Origin: Aurantiochytrium sp. KH105
Lineage: Eukaryota > Sar > Bigyra > Thraustochytrida > Thraustochytriidae
Length of the DNA stretch: 64,000 nt
Assembly: GCA_003116975.1 (NCBI GenBank)
Contig: BGKB01000079.1
Span: 310,001-374,000, forward strand
Direction: 5' to 3'
Position numbers and translations under genes: made by a program. The stretch's first letter is position 1. Each line of letters starts with the position of its first letter. The notes beneath the pieces are model-generated. The model saw nothing but the letters and a program-made list of their open reading frames with translations. It was not told the DNA's origin and did no database searches. This document shows, piece by piece, positions 1 to 10,292 of the stretch.

Positions 1-1
1 G

Positions 2-877
2 CTGAACGAAATGTACCTCGGGCCAGATTTTGTTCTTTCGTATCGCTATTCGCAGGTGCTTATGATGTGCTTTTTCCTCATGACGTACTCGACGGGCATG
101 CCCGTGCTCTACATGTTTGGCATCATTTCCATTCCTGTCACCTTTGCCGTCGACAAGTTCTTCTTTACGCACCTCTGCCGCACGCCCGCCGAATTCTCGG
201 GCGTCCTGGCCACCTGGGCCAACGAGATTCTCCAATGGGCGGCCGTTGTTCACCTCGTCTTTGGCATCTGGATGCTCACGAGCCCGTACATTTTCCCGCA
301 GAGTTCGAGCGACATTGCCCTCGGTGCGCTCGCCTCAATCACCGACACGGCGTCGGATGACGAGCTCGCTGTCGTCTCCAACATTACGGCCTCGGGGATT
401 ACGGTGGTGGACACGAGCCTCATCAACGACATCATCTCCCGTGCTTTGCAGAACCAAGCCATCCCAAACTTGTTGCTTCTCATTTTCTTTATCGCGTGGA
501 AGATTCTCCGCAACTTTCGCTACGGACTCGTCATCCTCGAAAAGGCTCGCTTGTACACGCGCGACGCTTTTGCTCGTGTCTTCAAGAACGACTCGCTGTC
601 GAGCCTGCTCGACGAGTCTTTCGAGGATGATCGTCAGCTCACCTTTGAGCAGGCCCTTGACGCGGGGCTCATCTCCGGCATCCGGTCGTACTACATTCTG
701 GCCAACCCCAAGTACGCGCGCGCTTTCCACCGCCGCGACGAGGATCACGACGACACTAGCGAGAAGAGTTTCCTTGACATTTTGCGCCAGCGCGCCACCG
801 AATCTGACGGCGTCAACGCGCTCTTCTCGCTGACCGGAAACTCCTTCATGTCGGGCCGCAAGTCGCGTACCTCCTGA
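2..877 (+). CDS. CSC1/OSCA/TMEM63-like membrane channel, C-terminal part (5' end outside window)
   Basis: Partial gene: the frame is open to the left edge, so only the last ~291 residues are visible. They align end to end with the C-terminus of the complete paralogue at 2004-4955: both have LGPDFVLSYR, then a hydrophobic hairpin with TG(M/L)PVLY, then FAVDK(F/L)FFT and CRTP(A/V)EF. This is the membrane core of a family related to CSC1/OSCA/TMEM63 mechanosensitive cation channels. At least three membrane segments are visible, and an extracellular loop with N-x-T sites is inferred. The end of the protein is hydrophilic and ends MSGRKSRTS. The internal ATG at 11 is not the true start. Family assignment is by resemblance; a neighbouring stramenopile/ciliate branch of the family is possible. 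Confidence 0.7.
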   Translation: MNEMYLGPDFVLSYRYSQVLMMCFFLMTYSTGMPVLYMFGIISIPVTFAVDKFFFTHLCRTPAEFSGVLATWANEILQWAAVVHLVFGIWMLTSPYIFPQSSSDIALGALASITDTASDDELAVVSNITASGITVVDTSLINDIISRALQNQAIPNLLLLIFFIAWKILRNFRYGLVILEKARLYTRDAFARVFKNDSLSSLLDESFEDDRQLTFEQALDAGLISGIRSYYILANPKYARAFHRRDEDHDDTSEKSFLDILRQRATESDGVNALFSLTGNSFMSGRKSRTS

Positions 878-2003
878 GGTCCGGCTTCCGGCTTCCGGCT
901 GCTGCTGCTGCTGCTGCTGCTCCGCTCTTACTTTTGTTTTCTTTGTCCACCATGATGTTTCTCTTTGTCCCTTTTTCTCCTTCTTCTTCTCCTCCTCCGT
1001 CTTCTTCTTCTGTGGTGCGACGCACGTGCACCTAAACGTATACGTACTACCCGTGCTGGAAACTCCATTTTAATTTAAAATCGCCCACATCGATCGAGCG
1101 AGCGAGCGAGCGAGCGAACGAATGCAATTCCACCAGGCTCGCACTGCAGTCCCGGCCCGGCCGCTGCAGGCCGCATCTACTCGCGCTCGTTCTCGCGCTC
1201 GTTCTCGCCTCGCCCCGCCTCGCCTCGAGGTTCTCGCGCCGCGCGCCTGCGGTCCCGGGAACCGCGCGCTCGCGCTGGAAAAGAGAGAACGCGGCCTTCC
1301 GCAGCCCGAGCGTGCACAACTATCTTCGACCGCGATGGGCAAGCAAGGCCAACTTGAACCTGGCCTCCGGGTTCGAGTCATGGCGCTTGGCATTCTTCTG
1401 GCCTCGCGCGGCATGCCATGGCGCGGCGCGCATGGCATGGCGCGGCTCTGCGCGGTACGTGTGCACGGCATGCGAGGCTCGACGTGCGAGCGCGTGCGCA
1501 TGTAAGGTAAGACAAAAGACGACAAGACGAGACAAAACACACAAACTCCCAAACGCGACCTCGAGGCAGCAGACCTCGATCGGCACGCGAAGGCTGGCCG
1601 TGCCCCGGGCTGCCAGAGCGGGCGAGCGGGCGGGCGAACAGCGTCGGAGCGGTCTGCGCGTCGTCCGCGTGTGCGTCGAGCGGGCGAGCGCGCGAGTCAG
1701 TCTCAAGAGACGCCGCCGCGCAAGCGAGGGATTTCAAATCAGACATCCATCCAAACATCCATTTCCCTCGCCGGAGCACGCGCGCGCACGCAACGCGCGG
1801 AGGGAGGAGAGGAGGAGGCGGCGACGCGCGGCAGCAGCTACTGCCGCTACTGCTGCTGGCACGGCGCAGGCCTGCGTCGGAAAACGAAGGAAGTAAACAG
1901 ACAAGAGGAGGCAAGAGGAGACGAGACGAGCAAGCAGAGCGAGCTAGTACTACTCTAGGTAGGCCTACTACCACCATTTCACCTACAAAAGAATTAGAAC
2001 CAA
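878..2003. other. intergenic, between tandem channel genes
   Basis: 1.1 kb without a convincing gene. It holds a (GCT)n run at about 898-922, a pyrimidine-rich stretch (about 940-1015), a (GAGC)n run at about 1094-1117 and very GC-rich sequence with GGCATGCCATGG-like palindromic words near 1410-1445. The short open frames here are low-complexity Arg/Ala-rich readings of GC-rich DNA. It should contain the 3'UTR of the upstream gene and the promoter of the downstream one; no TATA box is evident. Confidence 0.5.
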
Positions 2004-4955
2004 ATGCGTTCCCCCGAGGATGACGACCACGGCGAGGACCCCCGCGTGGCGCCCGCCACGAGCCTGAGCACTGACGTCCGACGTACCGGCGGCCTGGACG
2101 AGGCGGAGGAGGCGCGGACACGCCAGGTCCTTGTGGAAATCTTTGGCGCCCAGCTCGGAGGCCTCGGTGTTCGCGTGGTCGAAAGCACCGACCCAACGAG
2201 CCTTGCCGTACGGGAAAAGCAGGCGCAAGCTCTGCAGGACCTCGAAGCCTATGAAGTCGCGGAGCTAGTGCGCTCGCTCCACATTGCACACCTAAATCAG
2301 GATCTTCTGGCCGAGTACCAGCCTCCAGACCGCGCCAAGGCCGTCGAATATCGAGCTCTGCACCACCCGCATCAGGAAGAAAGTACAAAGAGCCTCGGCT
2401 GGATCTCGACGCCCACGGGAAGCTTTTCAGTCCCTTGCATTGGACGCAAGCGGGATCTCATTCGCTTTGGCTCAGGCATCTCGAGCTACTTTAAGTACCA
2501 GAAGCTTCTCGTGCTCATGTACATTTGCCTCTTCCTCATGCAACTTCCCGTGATGCTCACGAACCACTACGTTGGCGGAAACTTCAAGGGAGCTCAGATC
2601 CCGCTCGGCTCGCTCTCGCTCGGCAACATGCACCAGCCTTATGATAACACCACAGACCGGAATAACTCCACCAACTACTACGCGGTCGATACCCGTATTC
2701 TTTGCGCTAGCGATGTACCATCCGAGCTCAATACGACAAAGAACTGCTTTTCGGACAGCGACAAGCTGTCCACCTTTTACGGCGTCATGGATGCTATGAC
2801 AGGCGTCGTCTTCTTGCTTTTTGTCGGATGGCTCAAATATGGTACCTCAAAGGAACGAAAGCGCTTTCGGCAGCGTGTACTCAAGCTTGAACACTACTCT
2901 GTTATGGTCAAGTCTGTACCGCATGATTGCACGGTGGAAAAGCTCAGGGATCATTTTTCGAACCTGTGTAAAGGCGCGCCCATTTACGACGTTCAGATCG
3001 TTTCTGCTACGGGCGACGCGCTCTCGCTCTGCGTCCAACGTGGTAAACGCATTCAGGATATGGCACGCGCCGACGCGCACCGTAGACGATCCCATCACGG
3101 GGTGGCAGACGAGCACGAAAGCGCAGGAGAAGAAGAAGGACACGAAGAAAAGGACAACGAAAAGAGCCGTAGCTACGCCGATAGACGGTTCTATCGCCTC
3201 TATGACGAAGTCATTCGTCTCGACAAGATGGCTGCTGAGCGTGCAACGCACGGCGCACCGCTCTTTGCCTTTGTCACCTATGAAAAGGAAAGCGATCGGG
3301 AGCGTTGTCTTTCGCTCTACAACATGTTCCAGTGTACTCCGGGCCAGCACGCAGAACTTCGCTTGGAAGGTCATCCGCTCAAGGTCAGCGCGGCCCCTCC
3401 TCCGAGCACGCTCTTGTGGGAGAATCATGAATTCGATTCCCGCAAGCGCCGCATTCGTCAGTTTGGCACTTTGTTCCTCATGCTCGTTTTGCTTTTGATC
3501 ACGGTGGCCATCAATTACTTTTCAGAGCCCTTCAAGCTGTCTCGCGTTTTTGCGCAATTTGCTAGCGGCTCGAGCGCCTCAGAGCCCTGCAAGGGCGCCT
3601 TTGTGGGCGTCACCGATGTGACAACCGCCCTGGATATTGCAAAGAATCTCACCGCGGCTGGTCTGGACATACCAGACGAGACGCGGTCGGATTTTACCTA
3701 TCTTGACTGCCTATGCGAGAGCTCCTTCACGGGCGCGCTTCCGTTCAGTATGAGTGACCTGGGCGGCGAGTGCAGCGCGTACATGGCGAGTCTAGGCCGT
3801 TCCGTGGGACTTCAGGTCCTGGTCTCCTTCTTGACCCTACTCGTAAATACGGCCGTCTTCCTTACGCTTTCCGAGACGGCTGTCTTTCTGCACCACTCTT
3901 CGGTCGTTGCTCGCGAGATGAGCATTCTGCGTCGTCTCTTTGTGACATCGTACATTAACGTTGCGCTGCTCATTCTCATTGCCAATACCGACTTTGCAAG
4001 CACAACGGAGACTGAGTTCTCTGCGGACGCGGAAAGATTCTTTGGCAATGGCAGCTTTACTGATTTTTCTGCCGAGTGGTACCGCGTTGCCGGCGCCGAG
4101 GTCACCCTACTGGCCTTGCTGAACATCATAGCGCCACATTTCTACCCTCTCCTCCTCGCAACGTACAATGCAGCACGTAGGCGCTTCGGCACTCCCATTT
4201 CTCACGCAGAGCTCAAAGAAATGAGTCTCGGACCTGATTTCGTGCTCAGCTATCGCATCTCCCAGGCTCTTGTGATGACTTATCTGGTCATGAGCTACGG
4301 GACGGGTCTTCCTGTGCTCTATCCGATTGGAGCCATGTGTGCCATGATGTCCTTTGCAGTAGACAAGCTCTTCTTCACCAAAATCTGCCGCACGCCGGTC
4401 GAGTTCTCCACGACCATGCAGCGCTGGGGCAACAATGTCATGGAGTGGGCCATTGTACCGCACATTCTCTTTGGCACTTGGATGCTCTCGTGCCCGGACA
4501 TTTTTCCTTCTTCTTCCGAGTCTCAATTCTCGGATTGGACCGTGTACAGGAATTTGCACGATTCAGGCGGTGTTTTTCAGCAGGCCGCTCAGCGTTTTAC
4601 GCGTGTGAGCGCGATTCCGAATATGCTCTTACTCTTTTTCTTTTTGGGATGGCGCGTCTTTACCCTTTTCGGATCTGCAGCCTCTCGCATCGCCAAAGCC
4701 ATCTACTTTCGCATCGAGCATGTATTTTCGTACTGGCTGGGCGACGATGCCTTTACGACCCGTCAGAATGAGACATTGACATTTGAACCTCTTACCATTT
4801 CCGAAGCCATCAATCAGAACAAGCTTAGTGGGATCAAGTCTTACTTTATCCTCGAAAACCCGCGCTATCAGCGGTACTTTCCGGATTTGCATCAAGAACG
4901 CGCTCTGCACGACGAGCTGCGCTCCACTGCCCCCGGGATTGATGTTGAACCCTAG
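2004..4955 (+). CDS. CSC1/OSCA/TMEM63-like membrane channel, complete paralogue (983 aa)
   Basis: Single exon with an ATG start. Residues 1-150 are hydrophilic. A first membrane segment lies at about 167-187 and a second at about 258-280. A cytosolic RRM-like domain typical of CSC1/OSCA proteins follows (about 295-480), opening with SVMVKSVPHDCTVEKLRDHF, interrupted by a charged Glu/Lys/Arg insert (about 350-395), and closing with PPPSTLLWENHEF. A membrane segment at about 486-506 and a bundle of further segments occupy the rest, including LGPDFVLSYRISQALVMTY and FAVDKLFFTKICRTPVEF. The fold and cytosolic domain point to an osmo- or mechano-sensitive cation channel in the plasma or an internal membrane; function is inferred. 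It sits head-to-tail behind a close paralogue, so the pair arose by tandem duplication. Confidence is good for the superfamily and low for ion selectivity. Confidence 0.72.
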   Translation: MRSPEDDDHGEDPRVAPATSLSTDVRRTGGLDEAEEARTRQVLVEIFGAQLGGLGVRVVESTDPTSLAVREKQAQALQDLEAYEVAELVRSLHIAHLNQDLLAEYQPPDRAKAVEYRALHHPHQEESTKSLGWISTPTGSFSVPCIGRKRDLIRFGSGISSYFKYQKLLVLMYICLFLMQLPVMLTNHYVGGNFKGAQIPLGSLSLGNMHQPYDNTTDRNNSTNYYAVDTRILCASDVPSELNTTKNCFSDSDKLSTFYGVMDAMTGVVFLLFVGWLKYGTSKERKRFRQRVLKLEHYSVMVKSVPHDCTVEKLRDHFSNLCKGAPIYDVQIVSATGDALSLCVQRGKRIQDMARADAHRRRSHHGVADEHESAGEEEGHEEKDNEKSRSYADRRFYRLYDEVIRLDKMAAERATHGAPLFAFVTYEKESDRERCLSLYNMFQCTPGQHAELRLEGHPLKVSAAPPPSTLLWENHEFDSRKRRIRQFGTLFLMLVLLLITVAINYFSEPFKLSRVFAQFASGSSASEPCKGAFVGVTDVTTALDIAKNLTAAGLDIPDETRSDFTYLDCLCESSFTGALPFSMSDLGGECSAYMASLGRSVGLQVLVSFLTLLVNTAVFLTLSETAVFLHHSSVVAREMSILRRLFVTSYINVALLILIANTDFASTTETEFSADAERFFGNGSFTDFSAEWYRVAGAEVTLLALLNIIAPHFYPLLLATYNAARRRFGTPISHAELKEMSLGPDFVLSYRISQALVMTYLVMSYGTGLPVLYPIGAMCAMMSFAVDKLFFTKICRTPVEFSTTMQRWGNNVMEWAIVPHILFGTWMLSCPDIFPSSSESQFSDWTVYRNLHDSGGVFQQAAQRFTRVSAIPNMLLLFFFLGWRVFTLFGSAASRIAKAIYFRIEHVFSYWLGDDAFTTRQNETLTFEPLTISEAINQNKLSGIKSYFILENPRYQRYFPDLHQERALHDELRSTAPGIDVEP

Positions 4956-5100
4956 ATTCAGGCTTTTGATCATCTCGCAAGCTGAGGCCTTTTCTCATCA
5001 TTTTTCTTCTTTACGAATTTGTAGTGTACTTGCCAAAGGTGATGCGTGCGGTCCTGGAGACTTGATCGAATTTGAAAAAAGCTCCATGCATGCTTATCTC

Positions 5101-6264
5101 TTACACTCGTACTGCAGCGCGCATTGTGATGATTGCAAAAAGGAGTGTTTGAAATGCTGACATCTGTGACACGCTCGACGGTACGGGCGATGTCCAGTTC
5201 ACTCTTGCATTGCCCGCGTTGTCGTGCTGGCGACCGAATGTTGATCCTTGATACACAGCAAACACGATATGGTCATCACCAGACGCACCCAACGTGCGAC
5301 CGGCAATGCTGGTTGCTGTGAAAGAAACTTCCATCACACCGCCGTCAACTGTTACCGACGCATCGGACATCTCGCTGGATCCCGTGTACAAGGTGGGCGT
5401 TCCATACGATTTTAACTGGTACTCGCCCACCGAAGCAGGAAGGTCCGAGACGTCAAGACCTCCGATGACTGCATGAGAACCCACCATGGATCCGTCGTCC
5501 GAGAGACCAATGCCAATCCACCCGCTTGTCATCGGATATCGCGCCACGATCCGTGTGGCGCCAGAGGCTGTCACCTGGTATGTGACGTCAAGGTCTCCAT
5601 TGAAAGCTTCGATTGTACCAACCGGGTTGCTGGGTGCCTCCGAGGGCTGGGGCGTTGGGGCAGGCGAGTCGATTGGACTGGCGGCCAAAGCTGCAAAGTT
5701 GACGGAGATGCTACTCCTTCTCATAGTCTCCCCATTGGCGCTAAAGTGACGTTCCAAATGATCGTTTGCAGTATCTGTCGTAAGAGCGCCTGCCGCCCAA
5801 ATGACGCAACGCGAATCGATGAGTGACTCGGCGCCAATGATGTCCGCTTCAAAATTGAGCGTAAGCACGGTGCCCTCGCGTGAAATCGATGCGTTACGAA
5901 GCGTTCCGTCTGAGTTCGTGTTGCTCGTCACGCCGCTGTAGCCGTTTGTCTCGTACATTTGCACAGCTGTTGCGTCTCCGCACGTTTCGCTCGAGCACAG
6001 CCTACCAACGACGAGCGAGCTGGATCCCATGCCGCAGCTCGCCGCTGCGTCCTGGCCCACGCCGAATGCTACCCATTGGTCCTCGTCCTCCACGCCGCGG
6101 TCAACCTGGACTTGAACTCGGAAAAACGACTCGCCTATGGCGGTCACGCTCAGCTCTGCTGCTCCCGGCGTCAGCGTCACCGAGCCCTGCGCGCGCGCTC
6201 TCGTGCACAGTGCGGGCAAGAGCAGCAAGAGCAGCAGCTGTGCTGCAGAGTTGTTGAGCATCAT
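5101..6264 (-). CDS. secreted two-DOMON-domain protein (387 aa)
   Basis: Start chosen at the ATG at 6264: a signal peptide follows directly (MMLNNSAAQ, then a run of leucines, then ARAQ). An in-frame ATG at 6315 would add 17 non-signal residues. Two DOMON domains follow. The first carries SCGMGSSSLVVGRLC and an N-terminal WVAFGVGQD strand. A Pro-rich linker (SPAPTPQPSEAPSNP) leads to the second, with GWIGIGLSDDGSMVGSHAVI and a later STFGRQHDN. In the plant protein AIR12 one Met and one His of the DOMON fold hold a b-type heme; the Met of GSMVGSH and the His of GRQHD sit in corresponding places (inference). The C-terminus is hydrophobic (AFQTLLFAIITM) but ends MRAAVRV, so a GPI anchor is uncertain. 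It lacks the cytochrome b561 part of its relatives at 11105 and 16043. Confidence 0.82.
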   Translation of the reverse strand: MMLNNSAAQLLLLLLLPALCTRARAQGSVTLTPGAAELSVTAIGESFFRVQVQVDRGVEDEDQWVAFGVGQDAAASCGMGSSSLVVGRLCSSETCGDATAVQMYETNGYSGVTSNTNSDGTLRNASISREGTVLTLNFEADIIGAESLIDSRCVIWAAGALTTDTANDHLERHFSANGETMRRSSISVNFAALAASPIDSPAPTPQPSEAPSNPVGTIEAFNGDLDVTYQVTASGATRIVARYPMTSGWIGIGLSDDGSMVGSHAVIGGLDVSDLPASVGEYQLKSYGTPTLYTGSSEMSDASVTVDGGVMEVSFTATSIAGRTLGASGDDHIVFAVYQGSTFGRQHDNAGNARVNWTSPVPSSVSQMSAFQTLLFAIITMRAAVRV

Positions 6265-6536
6265 GCCAGGGCGAGCGATTCCCGTTTTGCTTCGGGGACA
6301 TTGGCACGGCCACATTGTCGTCAGTCGAGCAAGTACCGAGAAGTAGAAGGTAGCAAGACACGACCGCGGCTGCAGCTGCGGCTGCGGATACTCTACTTAC
6401 TATACCTACTATACACTGGTCGCATCGGTCACTGCACTTGACTGACAGTGAGGCTCTCCGCCTTGGCCCAGTACAGTACTGTCCATGATGATCAGACAAA
6501 ATGGGAAACGGTCAACAAGGTATACTAACCCTGGCT

Positions 6537-6567
6537 AAATTTCGTTCGGTCTAACCGAACGAAATTT
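6537..6567. repeat. perfect 14-bp palindrome with 3-base loop
   Basis: AAATTTCGTTCGGT, loop CTA, then its exact reverse complement. It lies just inside the left end of the inverted-repeat element and could form a strong hairpin. The same TTCGTTCGGT core recurs at 6614-6623 (inverted), 7618-7627, 7835-7844 and 7847-7856. Confidence 0.9.
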
Positions 6568-6938
6568 TCGGCGAAATAGTTTCCCCGATCCGGCGGCAGG
6601 CTGGGTCAGTGAGACCGAACGAAATCTCTGGCAAACACGCGAGGCATTGCATTTTAATTAAATACTTCTATTCAATTTTAAATCTTGCCGATTGGCCAGA
6701 TCGTTCCCACGATGCCCCCGCACCCCTCTGCAAGTTTGCAGGCAAATTCCCCCGGTGGAAGGGTTGTTGTTCTTCTGCAAAGTTGGGTACCGTGAGGGCG
6801 AACTTGACCATGACCTAACGACCGCGCTTCATCAAGCGCTACAGCGGCTACAGCGAGCAGAAAAGCTTGGCAGCGTCGCGAGTCACGCTCTGCGATCGTA
6901 CCCCTGGCATGATCGCGTCCAATTTGTTTGCATAGCGG

Positions 6939-7456
6939 NNNNNNNNNNNNNNNNNNNNNNNNNNNNNNNNNNNNNNNNNNNNNNNNNNNNNNNNNNNNNN
7001 NNNNNNNNNNNNNNNNNNNNNNNNNNNNNNNNNNNNNNNNNNNNNNNNNNNNNNNNNNNNNNNNNNNNNNNNNNNNNNNNNNNNNNNNNNNNNNNNNNNN
7101 NNNNNNNNNNNNNNNNNNNNNNNNNNNNNNNNNNNNNNNNNNNNNNNNNNNNNNNNNNNNNNNNNNNNNNNNNNNNNNNNNNNNNNNNNNNNNNNNNNNN
7201 NNNNNNNNNNNNNNNNNNNNNNNNNNNNNNNNNNNNNNNNNNNNNNNNNNNNNNNNNNNNNNNNNNNNNNNNNNNNNNNNNNNNNNNNNNNNNNNNNNNN
7301 NNNNNNNNNNNNNNNNNNNNNNNNNNNNNNNNNNNNNNNNNNNNNNNNNNNNNNNNNNNNNNNNNNNNNNNNNNNNNNNNNNNNNNNNNNNNNNNNNNNN
7401 NNNNNNNNNNNNNNNNNNNNNNNNNNNNNNNNNNNNNNNNNNNNNNNNNNNNNNNN
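6939..7456. other. assembly gap (run of N, 518 bases)
   Basis: Unsequenced stretch inside the inverted-repeat element. Its true length is unknown. Any frame reading through it is meaningless. Confidence 0.98.
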
Positions 7457-8035
7457 GTCACTCAGCAGCACCTCCTGGCATGCTCATTCGCTCATTTAAG
7501 CAATTGTGCTCTCATTTGGAGCCCGGCAAATCTTGATCACCCGAGCGCAACGCAATTTAAAATTTGGCTAGGCGAAACTCACCTAACACAGTCTTAGTCA
7601 TATTACTCCTAATTAATTTCGTTCGGTCTCACTGTATCGGTCTATTCTGGCCAAATAGGCCACTTCTCCGCCGCCTTCCCCCAAATCTAGTTTTCCCTAC
7701 CCCTTGACCAAAACTGGTTCCCAAGCCTTTAAAATTTGGCACAGCAATCTACGGGCAGAGTTCCTTCCCTGTGCTTAATTTCAAGGCGCGCGAGCTAGTT
7801 TTGAGCGCTCTGGAAGAGATCAGGCAAATGAAATTTCGTTCGGTTTTTCGTTCGGTTTCATGTGGCTAGCCAGGGCTAACAGTATAAGTAGTTATAGCGC
7901 CTTGCGGATTTGTTGCCATGGATGGATTCTTCCAGGTGAGGGCAATGGGGAAGATGAGGCGGGAGGAAAGGAATCCGCCACGTATGACAAAGACTGATTA
8001 TTTTCAATTCGTTATGATTGATGATGCTCTTTTAC

Positions 8036-8686
8036 TTAGTACAAGGCGCCGATGAGCATGCCGGCGGCGGCGAGACTCAGCGTGGCAGCGCGAGACGCAG
8101 TCGAGGGCATATCCGTGGGCGCAGGCGTAGCCATGGACCAATCGACCATGGCGCTGCCAAACTCTTGGTGAGCGCCGCCCCACGTGCTGCCGCGGTAGAC
8201 TGCGTAGATGATCTGGTCTCCGTTGCCCTCAAGATCGAGCGAGCGGCCTGCGATGCTCTCGACCGTGAACTGAACCGTCATGACGCTGTCCTGGACATCG
8301 ACGGATGTGTTGTAAATACCGTTCGTTCCAGAGTAAAGTGTCGGGGTCTCTGACTTGCTCTCCAGAGGGTATTCTCCAACAGGCGCGGGAAGGCCGGTAA
8401 CCCCAGTGCCGCCAATGACGGCGTGTGACCCGACCATGCCACCATCGTCAGAGAGACCGACGCCAATCCAGCCGTTTGGAGTGGGATAGGTTAGCGTCAT
8501 ACGGACCATGTCGTTGTCAAGAATCTCGTACATGACCTCGAGGTCACCGTCTTGGAGCATGCCTACGGGGTTCGGCTCGTCATCATCCCACCACATTGTA
8601 TCGTTGGCCCAATCCGAGTCATCTTGAGCTTGGGCGCTCGTGCATGCTGCAGCAAGCACTGCAACCAAGGCGACCTTGCGAAACAT
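8036..8686 (-). CDS. secreted single-DOMON protein, probably GPI-anchored (216 aa)
   Basis: Start placed at the ATG at 8686; the frame extends upstream only to a TTG. Residues 1-20 (MFRKVALVAVLAAACTSAQA) are a clear signal peptide. One DOMON domain follows, of the same type as the second DOMON of the neighbouring genes: GWIGVGLSDDGGMVGSHAVI (Met84) and STWGGAHQEFG (His173) match the Met/His pair proposed to bind heme. After a short Pro/Thr linker (PAPTDMPSTAS) the protein ends in a small-residue hydrophobic tail, AATLSLAAAGMLIGALY. This is a typical GPI-attachment signal and makes the product an AIR12-like surface heme protein (inference). It is the smallest member of the cluster and lacks both the first DOMON and the b561 region. 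Confidence 0.82.
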   Translation of the reverse strand: MFRKVALVAVLAAACTSAQAQDDSDWANDTMWWDDDEPNPVGMLQDGDLEVMYEILDNDMVRMTLTYPTPNGWIGVGLSDDGGMVGSHAVIGGTGVTGLPAPVGEYPLESKSETPTLYSGTNGIYNTSVDVQDSVMTVQFTVESIAGRSLDLEGNGDQIIYAVYRGSTWGGAHQEFGSAMVDWSMATPAPTDMPSTASRAATLSLAAAGMLIGALY

Positions 8687-10261
8687 CTTGCGACAAGTTG
8701 CTCTTTTATCCAACTCTTTCTCGTGGCAGGTGACGACCGCGGCTGTCTCTGTGCGTCTTTGTGGGCTGGATTGCTTTGCTTCTCTTTGGCTCGGTTGATT
8801 GGGCGTTTGGGTTTTGCTTCCCCAACGATCGCGATCAGACGTCTGGGTTTACTACGTCAGGGAGAGGAAGGGGGGTGAAGTCTCCCTTGGCTCGCCATGA
8901 AGATAAGTGACTCTTTTGGCCTCGCCTTTGCGTTGGCCGCGCGGCTTCCCACGCCCTCGGGACATTTGTCAACGGCTTTCCCCCCTCCCTCGCTCGCTCT
9001 CCTCTCGCGTGCGGAGCGGGACGTCGTCTCACGCAGGCCTCCTGCCCGCCAGCTCCCCGAGCTCTCGTGCCTGCCGTCTGGAGCGCGGCCTCGCCTCGAA
9101 CGAACTCGCTCCCTCGAACGCGCTCATCTTCGCGGTTGCAACTTTCGCGCTGCGCACACGCCGGCTGTGGAGCGCTGTGGGGGCCTAGGCCCACTTGCTT
9201 GTATGGCTGCGCGAAGAGGATCTCGGCGAGGATGGCGCGCCCGGACCGACCGCCGGTGCCTTCGAACGCAAGTTCGTTCTCGCGCCCAGCTCTTCGTTTT
9301 CCTGTTCCTGCTCCTGCTCCTGCTCCTGCTCCTTCTCCTTCTCGCCCTCCGGCGTCGGGCGGCCGCATTTCGAATGGTGGTCGATGTTTCATTTTACATC
9401 AGTTTGCGCGCATGGTCTCTTGAAGAAAAACAAACCACCATCGTCACGTCACAGGCCACGCCGCACGAACGCGAGACGCAGTGGGGCGGGGGCAGCGCAA
9501 GCACGGTGAACCGGCATTCTCGCGCCGCTCGGGCTAGCATTTTGGCTCAAGATGAAATGCTCGTGCAGCTCGCAGCAGGCGGGCCCTTAGGCAGGAGGCG
9601 GTGCGGAGATTCGCAGAGCTTCAGGATAGATAAGAGCGGCCGGGGCCACCCTGAACGCATAATGGCTCTCCCGGGAACGGTCGCGTCGAGGGCATGGCGG
9701 TGCGAGGGAGTTCGCGGGAGCGGGTCATTTTGCGCTTGGCTTGTCTTGTCTTGTCTTGGCTTGTCTTGGCTTGGCTTGTCTTGTCTTGTCTTGGCTTGGC
9801 TTGGCTTGCTTGTGGTGTGGGCACAGTCCGGACCGGTGACGAGGCTCGAGGACTGACTGGGTTCTTGGCAGCTCTCAGATCAGTCCGTGCAGCTACTCGT
9901 CCGACGAGCACGAACGACTTGCACAAAGAGGCGGTCTGCAGCTGCTGCTGCTAGCGTCAATCTGCGGCTGCGGCGGAACTCTTCGGCAAGTCTAGGATTG
10001 GTCGAGGCCGGTTTCGCACAGGTGACGGTGCTATTTGGAATCCCCGTCGCAGTGCAGAGCTGAGTTCAATCACCCGAGAGATGGGCTCGCGAGCGGATGA
10101 TTTTCATCGCATGCCGTGCGAGTGATTTGGTGTCTGAATAAGATGATAGTTTGTGAGCAAGCTCAGGTCGGCCGGCTCAGGGGGAGCTCTTCACGGTGGG
10201 AAGTGCTTCCTTTGCAGCAAAAGATACTGCGCTTGGGAAGCTTGCATATGACAGTGACGTT

Positions 10262-10292
<31 letters not shown>

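Larger units (their letters stand above)
6521..7886. mobile_element. short DNA transposon-like element (MITE-type) with terminal inverted repeats, TA flanks
   Basis: The left end reads TACTAACCCTGGCTA (6523-6537). The right end, read on the other strand, is TACTGTTAGCCCTGGCTA (7884 back to 7867), so the ends are imperfect inverted repeats with a 3-base indel. A TA dinucleotide flanks each side (6521-6522 and 7885-7886), as expected of a TA target-site duplication of the Tc1/mariner/IS630 type. Inside each end are further inverted copies of TTCGTTCGGT; one pair is a perfect 19-bp inverted match (6607-6625 against 7616-7634). The visible interior is more AT-rich than the surroundings. No transposase is visible, but 518 bases are missing, so non-autonomy is likely rather than proven. 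Confidence 0.68.
6265..8035. other. intergenic with an inverted-repeat element and an assembly gap
   Basis: 1.8 kb between two DOMON genes. It is mostly occupied by the inverted-repeat element at about 6521-7886 (separate entry) and an unsequenced gap. Left of the element is the presumed promoter of the 5101-6264 gene; right of it is the 3' flank of the 8036-8686 gene. No coding sequence is supported; open frames here exist only because they cross the N run. Confidence 0.5.

Noticed and set aside
1360..1395. GGTTCGAGTC word resembling a tRNA T-arm
   Set aside because: No matching stem around it and no acceptor or anticodon arms nearby. No tRNA or rRNA gene was found anywhere in the window by eye.
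6692..7597. Open frames across the N run
   Set aside because: Openness is produced by unknown bases.
8897..9856. 319-codon open frame
   Set aside because: Low-complexity GC-rich sequence and a CTTGT/CTTGG tract; no recognisable domain and no codon pattern like the neighbours.
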